From: an uncultured Candidatus Nemicrothrix sp.
GTDB taxonomy: Bacteria > Actinomycetota > Acidimicrobiia > Acidimicrobiales > Acidimicrobilacustridaceae
DNA length: 9,777 nt
NCBI GenBank assembly: GCA_903827085.1
Contig: CAIKHC010000345.1
Location: 1 to 9,777, forward strand
Direction of reading: 5' to 3'
In this document: positions 1 to 8,625 of the stretch, piece after piece
Layout of the letters: each line of letters opens with the position of its first letter
Numbering within the stretch: position 1 is the first letter of the stretch
Translations under genes and position numbers: made by a program
The notes under the pieces: generated by a model
The model's database searches: none
The model's input: the letters and a program-made list of their open reading frames with translations, nothing else
Told to the model about the DNA's origin: nothing

Positions 1-47
1 AGATCGGCGACTTTGGCGACATTGTCGCGAGTGAGACGAGCGGACAT
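1..47 (-). CDS. gatC: Aspartyl/glutamyl-tRNA(Asn/Gln) amidotransferase subunit C, N-terminal fragment
   Basis: Only the first 15 codons lie in the window; the rest runs off the left edge. The reverse strand reads MSARLTRDNVAKVAD from an ATG at 47-45. This has the opening pattern of GatC (MS-x-[IL]-[ST]-R-[DE]-x-V-x-x-[LV]-A). GatC is the small subunit that holds GatA and GatB together in the amidotransferase converting Glu-tRNA(Gln) and Asp-tRNA(Asn) to the amidated forms. Context agrees: gatC lies downstream of ligA on the same strand in M. tuberculosis, with gatA following. There is no purine-rich ribosome site before the ATG, and a TACGAT hexamer sits 8 nt upstream, so the message may be leaderless. 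The identification rests on 15 residues plus gene order. The sequence left of the window should continue with ARL and then gatA. Confidence 0.72.
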   Translation of the reverse strand, partial: MSARLTRDNVAKVAD

Positions 48-55
48 GGAGAAGC

Positions 56-61
56 ATCGTA
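56..61 (-). promoter_or_regulatory. Candidate -10 element for gatC
   Basis: TACGAT on the minus strand fits the actinobacterial TANNNT -10 consensus. It ends 8 nt before the gatC ATG, so transcription would begin at or next to the start codon, giving a leaderless message. No good TTGACA-like -35 hexamer is visible 16-18 nt upstream. The call rests on hexamer match and spacing only. Confidence 0.4.
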
Positions 62-122
62 GATGCCGACCGGGCCAACCCCTCCCGACGTGGATAGGGT
101 CAGCAGTTCACGACAATTCTGT

Positions 123-127
123 GGAGG
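123..127 (+). promoter_or_regulatory. Ribosome binding site deciding the SCP2-protein start
   Basis: GGAGG lies 4 nt before the GTG at 132. The ATG at 63, 23 codons upstream in the same frame, has no such site, and its extra residues (proline-, serine- and arginine-rich) do not look like SCP2 sequence. This supports the GTG at 132 as the start. A TAGGGT hexamer at 95-100 could be the -10 element, which would give a leader of about 25 nt. Confidence 0.7.
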
Positions 128-131
128 ACCC

Positions 132-548
132 GTGGCGACCGCCTATCCATTCCTGAGCCCCGACTGGATGAATGCTGCACGAACGCTTCGGGAAACTCTG
201 CCCCGGCCCGACACCGCTCCCCCGGTCGCCGTCCGCATGAACCTCGTGGTCACCGACACCCCCTTCGATGCCGATGTACAGGGCCATGTCGACACCACCG
301 ATGGTGAAGTCATCATCGAAGATGGTCACCTTGATGGGCCAGATCTCACGGTGACCGTGGACTACGAAACGGCTCGGGCGATCTTCATTGATCAAGACGC
401 CGCAGCAGCGATGCAGGCCTTCATGGGCGGGCGTATCAAGGTCGACGGAGATCTCACCAAGATGCTTGCGATGCAGGCCTCCGCCGCCGCCCCCGACGCG
501 AACGCACAGGCGCTCGCCGACGCACTGCGCGACATCACCGCAGACTGA
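132..548 (+). CDS. SCP2 sterol-binding domain protein (small single-domain lipid carrier)
   Basis: The 138-residue protein has no signal peptide or membrane segment and is essentially a single SCP2 domain. The N-terminus (ATAYPFLSPDW) is typical of actinobacterial stand-alone SCP2 proteins. The middle alternates as beta strands (VRMNLVV, FDADVQGHV, GEVIIEDG, LTVTVDYET). Residues 98-108 (MGGRIKVDGDL) carry the family signature, a G-x-[IL]-x-[VI]-x-G-[DN] strand followed by a helix that lines the hydrophobic cavity. Proteins of this fold bind fatty acids, acyl-CoA or sterol-like lipids; the real ligand here cannot be read from sequence. The start is GTG with a GGAGG site 4 nt upstream. It is transcribed away from gatC and converges with the exporter gene, 29 bp separating the two stop codons. 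The C-terminal tail (from about residue 117) is Ala-rich and probably helical. Family assignment is firm; physiological role is unknown. Confidence 0.87.
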   Translation: MATAYPFLSPDWMNAARTLRETLPRPDTAPPVAVRMNLVVTDTPFDADVQGHVDTTDGEVIIEDGHLDGPDLTVTVDYETARAIFIDQDAAAAMQAFMGGRIKVDGDLTKMLAMQASAAAPDANAQALADALRDITAD

Positions 549-567
549 ACCAGTCCTGCTTGTTCAG
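543..567. repeat. Small overlapping hairpins between converging genes (possible weak terminator)
   Basis: Two alternative inverted repeats cover the SCP2 stop codon and the 29-bp gap to the exporter stop. One is GACTG (543-547)/CAGTC (551-555) with a 3-nt loop. The other is CTGAAC (545-550)/GTTCAG (562-567) with an 11-nt loop. They are mutually exclusive. Neither is followed by a T run on either strand, so a classical intrinsic terminator is not supported. Confidence 0.25.
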
Positions 568-577
568 ATCGGCCCGC

Positions 578-2140
578 TCAAGCAACTGCCAGAGACTCGA
601 TCGCTTGCGGTTCGTCATGCTGGGTGCGGCGCACAAAGAACGCAGCAGCCAAAGCAATAACCGCTGCCCCCGCTCCAACGTAATACGCCGCGGCGTACGA
701 CGAGGTTCCGCTTCCGCTTGCTGCGCTCACCGATTGCACTGTCAGAAGAATTTGCATGCCCGCGACCACACCGATCTGACTCACAGTCTGCGATGCCGCG
801 CTGGCAACACCAAGATCGCGTTTGTCGACTGAGTTCGCGATGCTGGCGATCATCGCCGGAGCGCACGCTCCCATTCCGATTCCAGAAAGAACCAGCGCGC
901 CTTCAATCAACCACAATCCCGAGTCGGCCGTAACCATTGCCAAACTCATCATTGAGGCGACCAACACGATGGAACCAAACATGCCGATCGTTCTCTCACC
1001 GAACTTGATGACGAGATAACCAGCGATCGGACCGCAAATAGAAAATGCAATCGGTCGGGCAATCGAAACCAAACCAGTCTTTGTTGTGCTGTAGCCAAGA
1101 ACATCGTGAAGTAGTAACGGCGTGAGAATGAATCCACCCATGTAGGTGAAATTCGCAAAGAACTGATTAATCATCGGAAACGTGAAATTCCGGCGACGGA
1201 AATAGCGCATCGGCAGTAGCGGATGTTCTGTCTGGCTTTCGACGCGAGCAAACCAGGCCAATAACAAAGGTCCTCCGATGAAGCCCGCGAGCACGAGTGG
1301 GTGAGTCCAACCCATTTCGGGACCGCGATTTAACGCAACAAGGATGAATCCGACACCGAAGGCAAGAAGCGCCGAACCGGCGATGTCGAATGGGTGCCGA
1401 TCGCCACGACCCGAATGCGGAAGTACGAGAAAACCGATCACAACAGCGGCAACAGCAATTGGTGTCTGCAAAATGAAGATCCATCGCCAACCAAAGGAAT
1501 CAACCAACGGACCACCGATAACGACACCGAAGACTGGTGCGCCGGCTCCCACGAGCGCCCAATAGCCAAGCGCTTGTGCGCGACGCTCTGGGGGAAAACT
1601 CCGATTAATCATCGACAACGCTGCGGGGCCGGCCGCTGCACCCAGCGATGCTCCAATTAATCGAGCAGCAATGAGAGCAGGCGCACTCCACGCAAGAACT
1701 GCGGCAGCGGAGAACACCGCAACACCCGTAATGCTGATCAGGTAAATACGCCGAGCTCCGTAGCGGTCGGACATCTTTCCGCCGATCGGACCCAGCACCG
1801 CCATTGCAAGGCTCGGACCAGTCACCGCCCAGGTGAGGATGCTCTGAGTGGAACCTAAGTCGTGCGCAATTTCGCCCAACGAAACCGTGAGAACAGTGAT
1901 CGTGAAACTTGCGGTGAACACGCCCAGCAATGAGGCCGCGAGAATGATCCACGCTTTGCGCGGGCTGCGCTCAACCCGTCCAGCGACGCGCCGCTGCAGC
2001 ATGAGACTCCATGGCAAAACGACAACTTCGTCGCCGCCCGATGGCTCAATCCCGAGCTCGAGTTCCTCAGCATCACCGAAGCCAACATCGCCGAGACTGT
2101 CGTTCCCTTCGGAACCCTCGGGATGGTCGGTGGTTGTCAC
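578..2140 (-). CDS. DHA2-family (EmrB/QacA-type) 14-TM major facilitator exporter
   Basis: The 520-residue protein is predicted to be a proton-coupled drug or metabolite exporter in the cytoplasmic membrane. About 14 hydrophobic segments run from residue 64 to 503. MFS motif A is at 120-131 (GGKMSDRYGARR) between TM2 and TM3. The antiporter motif C region is at 198-211 (GAGAPVFGVVIGG then P), followed by the DHA2-typical GWRWIF. Length fits DHA2 (usually 450-550). The chosen start is GTG at 2140, 37 bp after the kinase stop on the same strand, so the two genes are probably cotranscribed. A TACCAT hexamer 8 nt upstream could also give a private leaderless start. The cytoplasmic tail before TM1 is about 60 residues long and acidic, which is long for the family. 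An internal ATG at 2002 (Met47) with GGAG 4 nt upstream is an alternative start that would remove most of it. The substrate cannot be predicted. Confidence 0.88.
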   Translation of the reverse strand: MTTTDHPEGSEGNDSLGDVGFGDAEELELGIEPSGGDEVVVLPWSLMLQRRVAGRVERSPRKAWIILAASLLGVFTASFTITVLTVSLGEIAHDLGSTQSILTWAVTGPSLAMAVLGPIGGKMSDRYGARRIYLISITGVAVFSAAAVLAWSAPALIAARLIGASLGAAAGPAALSMINRSFPPERRAQALGYWALVGAGAPVFGVVIGGPLVDSFGWRWIFILQTPIAVAAVVIGFLVLPHSGRGDRHPFDIAGSALLAFGVGFILVALNRGPEMGWTHPLVLAGFIGGPLLLAWFARVESQTEHPLLPMRYFRRRNFTFPMINQFFANFTYMGGFILTPLLLHDVLGYSTTKTGLVSIARPIAFSICGPIAGYLVIKFGERTIGMFGSIVLVASMMSLAMVTADSGLWLIEGALVLSGIGMGACAPAMIASIANSVDKRDLGVASAASQTVSQIGVVAGMQILLTVQSVSAASGSGTSSYAAAYYVGAGAAVIALAAAFFVRRTQHDEPQAIESLAVA

Positions 2141-2148
2141 GAACGGCG

Positions 2149-2154
2149 ATGGTA
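2149..2154 (-). promoter_or_regulatory. Possible -10 element inside the kinase-exporter gap
   Basis: TACCAT on the minus strand ends 8 nt before the exporter GTG, the same arrangement as in front of gatC. It may allow the exporter to be expressed independently of the kinase. It could equally be chance in a 37-bp operon spacer, and no -35 is evident. Confidence 0.25.
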
Positions 2155-2177
2155 TCGGCGGATGCGCGCAGAGCCGG

Positions 2178-4145
2178 TTACGGCGAGGTCACCAATGTGA
2201 CGGCCGAACCAGCCTTCACCTGCGTTCCAACGGCTGGGGTAGAACCAGTAACGGTCTTGGTCGGGTTACCAGCAACGCCGCTAACGGTGAGACCCAGCGC
2301 TGTGAGCTGTGCACTGGCATCAGCAATGGATTTACCGACAATCGATGCAGGGATCGTGACCGGCTTCTTGCCCTTCGACACCGTCACGGTGACCGTGCTC
2401 CCCTTCGCTGCGGTCTGACCTGCCGCAGGAGATGAAGAAATCACGATGTTCTCGGCCACTCTGTCGGAGAACTCGTCGACCCGGGTGACTTTCAATCCAA
2501 GCGCATCAAGTTGCGGCGTGACTTCAGCAATTGGCTTTCCTGCGATCTCGGGAATCGTCCGAGGCTTTGGACCGGCGCTGACGACGAGACCAATCGCCGA
2601 GCCTTTTGGCATCTCTGGGGTGATTCCATCGGCGAGTGACAACACAATTCCCTTTGCCACCGTTTCGTCGAACGCGTCGGTGACAACACCGAGTTTCAGA
2701 CTTGATGCAGTCAGCGCAGCCGACGCCTGATCGATTGTCTTGCCGGGAAGGTCGGTCGGAACCGGAACGGGAGGCGGACCGAGTGAGACTGTGAGGGTGA
2801 TGGTCTTGCCTTCGGCGAGCGATGTGCCCGCAACTGGATCCTGAGAAATCACCGTATCGATATCAATGGTTTCCGAATAGACGCCGTCGTCGACAACGTT
2901 GAATCCTTTCGATTCAAGTTCGGCGCGCGCCACAGGTGCAGACATCGACGCGTAATCAGCGAGAGTGTGAGTGGGTGTACGGAGGAGAAAGAACGCCGCC
3001 CCGCCACCGACAACAACAAGCAATGCAATCAGCGCGGCGATCGACTTTGCCGGTAGCCGTCGACGTGACCCTCTGCCCGAACGCGCTGCAGTCGCAACCG
3101 CGGCGCTCTCAGGGCGATCGATTGTTCGAGTGGCGGGTTGCGCGGCGAGAAACAGTTCATTCGCGATGGTTGGATCGGCAAACGTCGGACCGCCTCCAAC
3201 TCCCGCCGGCGTTCCCCCGAGAACGATTTGTTCAGGAACATAAATCGTGGTGGGTTCGCGCGGATCAAGCTGATCAGGTTCAAGTGCAACAGTTCCGGCG
3301 AGACGCAGTGGCGCAACGGGACCGAGGTCGCCAGCGGCCATGAGCATCGTCGCGAATTCGGCGGCGTCGGGACGATCTGCAGGATTTGGAACCCCTACAG
3401 CGCGCAACGCCGGCACGAGTGGTCCGAGCACATCAGGAACAGGCACATTCCGATCCACGCGTGCCATAAGTGTTCCGAGCGTTGTATCGGCAGTAAACGG
3501 AAGTTGGCCAGTGACCGATTCGATAATCACGAGACCAAGTGAATAAACATCGCTGCGTCCGTCGAGCACCACACCTTGCGCTTGCTCAGGTGAGGCATAG
3601 CGAGCGGTGCCCAACACAGCACCGGCCGGTTCTGTCCATGCCGCTTCGGCAAGCGCGCGAGCTAGTCCAAAATCGGCGATGCGCAGAGTTCCTTCATCGT
3701 CGAAGAGAAGGTTGGCTGGCTTGATGTCGCGATGAACGAATCCTCGGCGATGGGCGTAGTCCAATGCCTGAGCAGTATCGACTCCGACACTTCTGGCTTG
3801 GGCAAGATCAAGAAGATTTCCGGCGTCGAGCATTGCCCGCAAGGAACCACCATCGAGCAATTCGGTGACGAGATAGGGCACCTCGCCCTGCCCCCAGTCG
3901 TGCACCGCCATGATGTGCCGGTGGTTCAGTGCCGCTGCGGAGCGAGCTTCTGCTTGGAAACGTTTGAGGAACGAAACATCGCTCGCAAGTGCATCGTGGA
4001 GAACTTTGACCGCGACGCGACGACGAAGAACCACGTCATCGGCCAGGTAGACAGTCGCGGAGGCCCCGGTGCCGATGGGGGCCAGCAGCCGGTAGCGCCC
4101 CCCGAGCACCTGACCGATGCGGTCGGCAGCACGGGCGTTGGACAC
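2178..4145 (-). CDS. Transmembrane Ser/Thr protein kinase with four extracytoplasmic PASTA domains (PknB family)
   Basis: The 655-residue Hanks-type kinase is predicted to sense peptidoglycan or lipid II fragments and phosphorylate cytoplasmic and membrane targets. Kinase domain, about 18-270: Gly-loop GTGASATV (25-32), catalytic Lys47 in VAVKVL, helix-C Glu66, catalytic loop HRDIKPAN (138-145, base Asp140), DFG (158-160), GTARYASPEQ (179-188) and conserved Arg258. All catalytic residues are present, so it should be active. A Thr/Pro-rich juxtamembrane linker (about 275-360) leads to a basic stop (RGSRRR) and one TM helix (about 368-387). Four PASTA repeats follow at about 391-456, 460-525, 528-591 and 595-655; the first is the most divergent. 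Start is GTG at 4145; no ribosome site is visible, but TAGCCT ends 6 nt upstream, suggesting a leaderless message. Unlike M. tuberculosis pknB, no rodA, pbpA or pstP is adjacent, so it may be a second PASTA kinase. I leave the gene symbol blank for that reason. Confidence 0.94.
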   Translation of the reverse strand: MSNARAADRIGQVLGGRYRLLAPIGTGASATVYLADDVVLRRRVAVKVLHDALASDVSFLKRFQAEARSAAALNHRHIMAVHDWGQGEVPYLVTELLDGGSLRAMLDAGNLLDLAQARSVGVDTAQALDYAHRRGFVHRDIKPANLLFDDEGTLRIADFGLARALAEAAWTEPAGAVLGTARYASPEQAQGVVLDGRSDVYSLGLVIIESVTGQLPFTADTTLGTLMARVDRNVPVPDVLGPLVPALRAVGVPNPADRPDAAEFATMLMAAGDLGPVAPLRLAGTVALEPDQLDPREPTTIYVPEQIVLGGTPAGVGGGPTFADPTIANELFLAAQPATRTIDRPESAAVATAARSGRGSRRRLPAKSIAALIALLVVVGGGAAFFLLRTPTHTLADYASMSAPVARAELESKGFNVVDDGVYSETIDIDTVISQDPVAGTSLAEGKTITLTVSLGPPPVPVPTDLPGKTIDQASAALTASSLKLGVVTDAFDETVAKGIVLSLADGITPEMPKGSAIGLVVSAGPKPRTIPEIAGKPIAEVTPQLDALGLKVTRVDEFSDRVAENIVISSSPAAGQTAAKGSTVTVTVSKGKKPVTIPASIVGKSIADASAQLTALGLTVSGVAGNPTKTVTGSTPAVGTQVKAGSAVTLVTSP

Positions 4146-4151
4146 GGGGTG

Positions 4152-4157
4152 AGGCTA
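4152..4157 (-). promoter_or_regulatory. Candidate -10 element of the kinase gene
   Basis: TAGCCT on the minus strand matches TANNNT and ends 6 nt before the kinase GTG. That spacing puts the first transcribed base at the start codon, typical of actinobacterial leaderless genes. The gene also lacks a Shine-Dalgarno sequence. The -35 region (about 4175-4180) is poor and lies in an inverted repeat, so an activator may be needed. Confidence 0.45.
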
Positions 4158-4169
4158 GTTCTCTGACTT

Positions 4170-4181
4170 GCCGATTTCGGC
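4170..4181. repeat. 12-bp palindrome GCCGA-TT-TCGGC
   Basis: Perfect 5-bp arms surround a 2-bp centre. The repeat covers the position expected for the -35 element of the kinase promoter and could be an operator. The CCGA/TCGG core also occurs in the palindrome at 8630-8653, but such words are frequent in DNA of this composition. Confidence 0.4.
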
Positions 4182-4197
4182 CACCCTCAGCAAGGAC

Positions 4198-4215
4198 GTG
4201 ACGGAAAATCGTCAC
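4198..4215. repeat. 18-bp inverted repeat GTGACG-N6-CGTCAC
   Basis: Two perfect 6-bp arms flank an A-rich 6-bp centre (GAAAAT). The arm spacing of about 12 bp centre to centre, roughly one helical turn, suits a dimeric regulator. It lies about 52 bp from each flanking start codon, upstream of both presumed promoters, so an activator or shared repressor site is plausible. Confidence 0.45.
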
Positions 4216-4223
4216 ACCCGAGA

Positions 4224-4246
4224 CCCGCACGCGAGCCGCGAGCGGG
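4224..4246. repeat. 23-bp GC-rich imperfect inverted repeat
   Basis: CCCGC-A-CGC (4224-4232) pairs with GCG-A-GCGGG (4238-4246), leaving an A-A mismatch and a 5-nt loop. It ends directly before the candidate -10 of the plus-strand gene and fills the -35/-10 spacer. It could be an operator. If the message is leaderless it is not transcribed and cannot act as an RNA hairpin. Confidence 0.4.
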
Positions 4247-4252
4247 CAGACT
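4247..4252 (+). promoter_or_regulatory. Weak candidate -10 element of the 4259-4738 gene
   Basis: CAGACT resembles TANNNT with one change and ends 6 nt before the GTG, the same spacing as in front of the kinase and ligA. No Shine-Dalgarno sequence precedes the start, so a leaderless message is possible. Confidence 0.3.
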
Positions 4253-4258
4253 CTTTCC

Positions 4259-4738
4259 GTGACCACTTCCGATCCTGCGAATGACACCACGAACTCCGGC
4301 GCCGACACCACCAAGTCCACCTCGCCGCCAAACCGCCGGTTCAAGCCTCGCTACATCGCCTACCTCGCGTTGCTTGCAATCGCGGTGGTCTGCATCGTGC
4401 TGGCTGCTCGTCTCGGCACCTCCGACACGTCCCAACTCGATGGTGGTCGCATCCAACGCCTCATCCCAACTCCCGGCGCAAAGATTCTTCAACAGGACAT
4501 CATCGGAATCGATATGGCCCCGGGATACGAAGCGTCACTCGTCCTTAACGGAATTCCACTTCCGCTCGACCAGACCTACACCGTCCCACAGCTCAACCAA
4601 GTCACATTCAAAGCCGGACCGGGCAAGGTCTATGACACTCTGCCCGCAGGCCAGAACTGTCTGACGGCCACGTACTGGCAATCCGCGTTCGGTCCAAAAG
4701 TGAGTTCCGTCAGAAGCTGGTGTTTCACCGTCATCTGA
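4259..4738 (+). CDS. Uncharacterised single-pass membrane protein with extracytoplasmic domain
   Basis: I do not recognise a named family. The 159-residue protein has three parts. Residues 1-25 are polar and very Thr/Ser-rich (7 Thr and 4 Ser in the first 22). A basic stretch (RRFKPR, 26-31) precedes one TM helix (about 32-51), so the N-terminus should be cytoplasmic. The rest (about 53-159) is a compact, probably beta-rich extracytoplasmic domain with conserved-looking blocks (LIPTPGAKILQQDIIGIDM, APGYEASLVLNG, FKAGPGKVYDTLP). Its only two cysteines, Cys134 and Cys155, could form a disulfide. There is no enzyme motif or lipobox. Start is GTG without a ribosome site; the next in-frame starts would remove the TM segment. 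It diverges from the PASTA kinase and converges with the HAD gene. It may work with the kinase at the envelope, but only position suggests that. Confidence 0.75.
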   Translation: MTTSDPANDTTNSGADTTKSTSPPNRRFKPRYIAYLALLAIAVVCIVLAARLGTSDTSQLDGGRIQRLIPTPGAKILQQDIIGIDMAPGYEASLVLNGIPLPLDQTYTVPQLNQVTFKAGPGKVYDTLPAGQNCLTATYWQSAFGPKVSSVRSWCFTVI

Positions 4739-4762
4739 TCGACGTTTCTCTGACCACTAGCT

Positions 4763-4781
4763 GCGCGCACTCAATGCACGC
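4763..4781. terminator. Hairpin between converging genes, possible bidirectional terminator
   Basis: Arms 4763-4769 and 4775-4781 enclose a 5-nt loop. As plus-strand RNA there is one C-A mismatch; as minus-strand RNA that position is a G-U wobble, giving a continuous 7-bp stem. It is the only notable structure in the 62-bp gap between the stop codons at 4738 and 4801. No T run follows on either strand, so it would be atypical as an intrinsic terminator. Confidence 0.3.
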
Positions 4782-4800
4782 GACCGCGTCGGCCTAAAGA

Positions 4801-7520
<2,720 letters not shown>

Positions 7521-7523
7521 GCG

Positions 7524-7536
7524 AGGGCAGCGCCCT
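7524..7536. repeat. Short GC hairpin AGGGC-AGC-GCCCT before ligA
   Basis: A perfect 5-bp stem with a 3-nt loop lies between the MetE-like stop and the ligA start, just upstream of the candidate -10. It lacks a T run. It could slow read-through from the upstream gene, be a protein site at the ligA promoter, or be incidental. Confidence 0.3.
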
Positions 7537-7547
7537 GAGCGTCGCGT

Positions 7548-8567
7548 TCAAGCGCCGACCGAAATTCGAGCACCTGTGGCTTGACCCTGCAGTCGCTCCG
7601 CCAATCGCGAAGTGTGCTCCATCACCTGTTCCGCCTGTGTCACGCCATGTTGTGCGAGCCCGCACACCGGCGTGATGATCGCGTTTGTTCGCAGCAACGT
7701 CGGATCACAGCCTTCATTGGCCATGTCGCACCAGACCGTTGACAGCCGACGCCAAAGGCGATCAACGCTCGTACCGATCGGACCATCGGTTGGCACCGCC
7801 CCCCACGCGATCCATCCACCGCGGTCGAGGTAATCGGCAACGAGCCCCGAGTGTTTCGCGATGCGATCGTCGACGGGGACCGAAAGAATCCGAGGTCCGG
7901 TACTCAACAGAAGTCTGTAATCAACTGCAGTGCAGCAATGAAGTCCTGTGATTGCCTTGGACTCGACAATTGCCATCGCTGAAGACACCAAGTCGATGCC
8001 TTCATTCGGACCGATCGGGAATCCTTCATCGGTAAGCGAACCCATCGCAGGTTCGTCAAGGAACACGACCACCTGCGCTTGCGGTACGCGCGACAACACA
8101 TGATCAACGAGTCGTTCGATGCGGGCCCGCACGGCATGGCCCGCAATGCGAAACGCAAGATCAATTTCGATTCCTGCACCCCACAAGGCGATACCTAGGG
8201 TGACCGGTCCCGTGAGTGAGACCTTGACCGGGCCATCTCTATCGGCAACTGCAGTCAGGAACGCCCGAAGACCAACCCACGCATCGCTCGACAAACGTTC
8301 GTCGTCAAGAGGAGCCTCGGGGTCAATGAGCGAAAGGTCAACGTCGATTGAGCCATCGACGCGAATCGTGACACCGGCGAGTCCGGATGCGGCCTGGGCA
8401 ATCATTCCTTCGCGTCGCGACCGAGCTGGCAACGACGGTGCCGATGGCAATCGCGGACTGTGTCTGAGCACGAACTCGACCGCCTCGCCTGGATCGCAAT
8501 GCGGTAAATACCCGATTCCGGTTGAGAGACCGGGAGGCAACGACAACGAGGTAGCGCGCGAACTCAT
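7548..8567 (-). CDS. MetE-like (cobalamin-independent methionine synthase C-terminal fold) protein
   Basis: The 339-residue protein resembles the UROD/MetE-like barrel proteins next to ligA in actinobacteria, such as Rv3015c. It corresponds only to the catalytic C-terminal half of MetE (E. coli MetE is about 750 residues), like the archaeal short methionine synthases. Visible marks are SLTGPVTL (117-124), FLDEPA (169-174), HCC (210-212) and TPVCG (299-303). His210, Cys212 and Cys302 align with three MetE zinc ligands. Asp234, 24 residues after His210, falls where MetE has its glutamate ligand. It may transfer a methyl group to a thiol from an unidentified donor; methionine synthesis is not proven. 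The start is the ATG at 8567, with GGGAGG 7 nt upstream. A TTG ten codons earlier would place that site inside the gene and is less likely. It lies upstream of ligA on the same strand. Confidence 0.82.
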   Translation of the reverse strand: MSSRATSLSLPPGLSTGIGYLPHCDPGEAVEFVLRHSPRLPSAPSLPARSRREGMIAQAASGLAGVTIRVDGSIDVDLSLIDPEAPLDDERLSSDAWVGLRAFLTAVADRDGPVKVSLTGPVTLGIALWGAGIEIDLAFRIAGHAVRARIERLVDHVLSRVPQAQVVVFLDEPAMGSLTDEGFPIGPNEGIDLVSSAMAIVESKAITGLHCCTAVDYRLLLSTGPRILSVPVDDRIAKHSGLVADYLDRGGWIAWGAVPTDGPIGTSVDRLWRRLSTVWCDMANEGCDPTLLRTNAIITPVCGLAQHGVTQAEQVMEHTSRLAERLQGQATGARISVGA

Positions 8568-8574
8568 GTCAACG

Positions 8575-8580
8575 CCTCCC
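8575..8580 (-). promoter_or_regulatory. Strong ribosome binding site of the MetE-like gene
   Basis: GGGAGG on the minus strand is followed by 7 nt and then ATG at 8567. This near-ideal site decides the start in favour of the ATG over the TTG at 8597, and shows that this gene, unlike ligA, is translated from a leadered message. Confidence 0.8.
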
Positions 8581-8625
8581 TTTCGTGTCGTGGTCAATCA
8601 TTTCGCACCGTCCCGAAGGTTTCGC

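Larger units (their letters stand above)
4146..4258. promoter_or_regulatory. Divergent promoter region of kinase and single-pass membrane protein
   Basis: This 113-bp gap separates two divergent GTG starts. It holds a candidate -10 for each gene and three inverted repeats (4170-4181, 4198-4215, 4224-4246), listed separately. The first overlaps the likely -35 position of the kinase promoter. The third overlaps the spacer of the plus-strand promoter. The middle one sits roughly halfway between the two starts. The layout suggests shared transcriptional control, but no regulator can be named. Confidence 0.55.

Noticed and set aside
408..480. 13-bp direct repeat (GCGATGCAGGCCT) at 408-420 and 468-480
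   Set aside because: The copies are exactly 60 bp apart in frame and both encode AMQA in the SCP2 protein; most likely codon coincidence rather than a DNA element.
1848..2435. 195-codon plus-strand open frame across the exporter/kinase junction
   Set aside because: It lies antisense to two well-supported genes, is Arg/Ser-rich in the way typical of antisense frames, and has no family resemblance.
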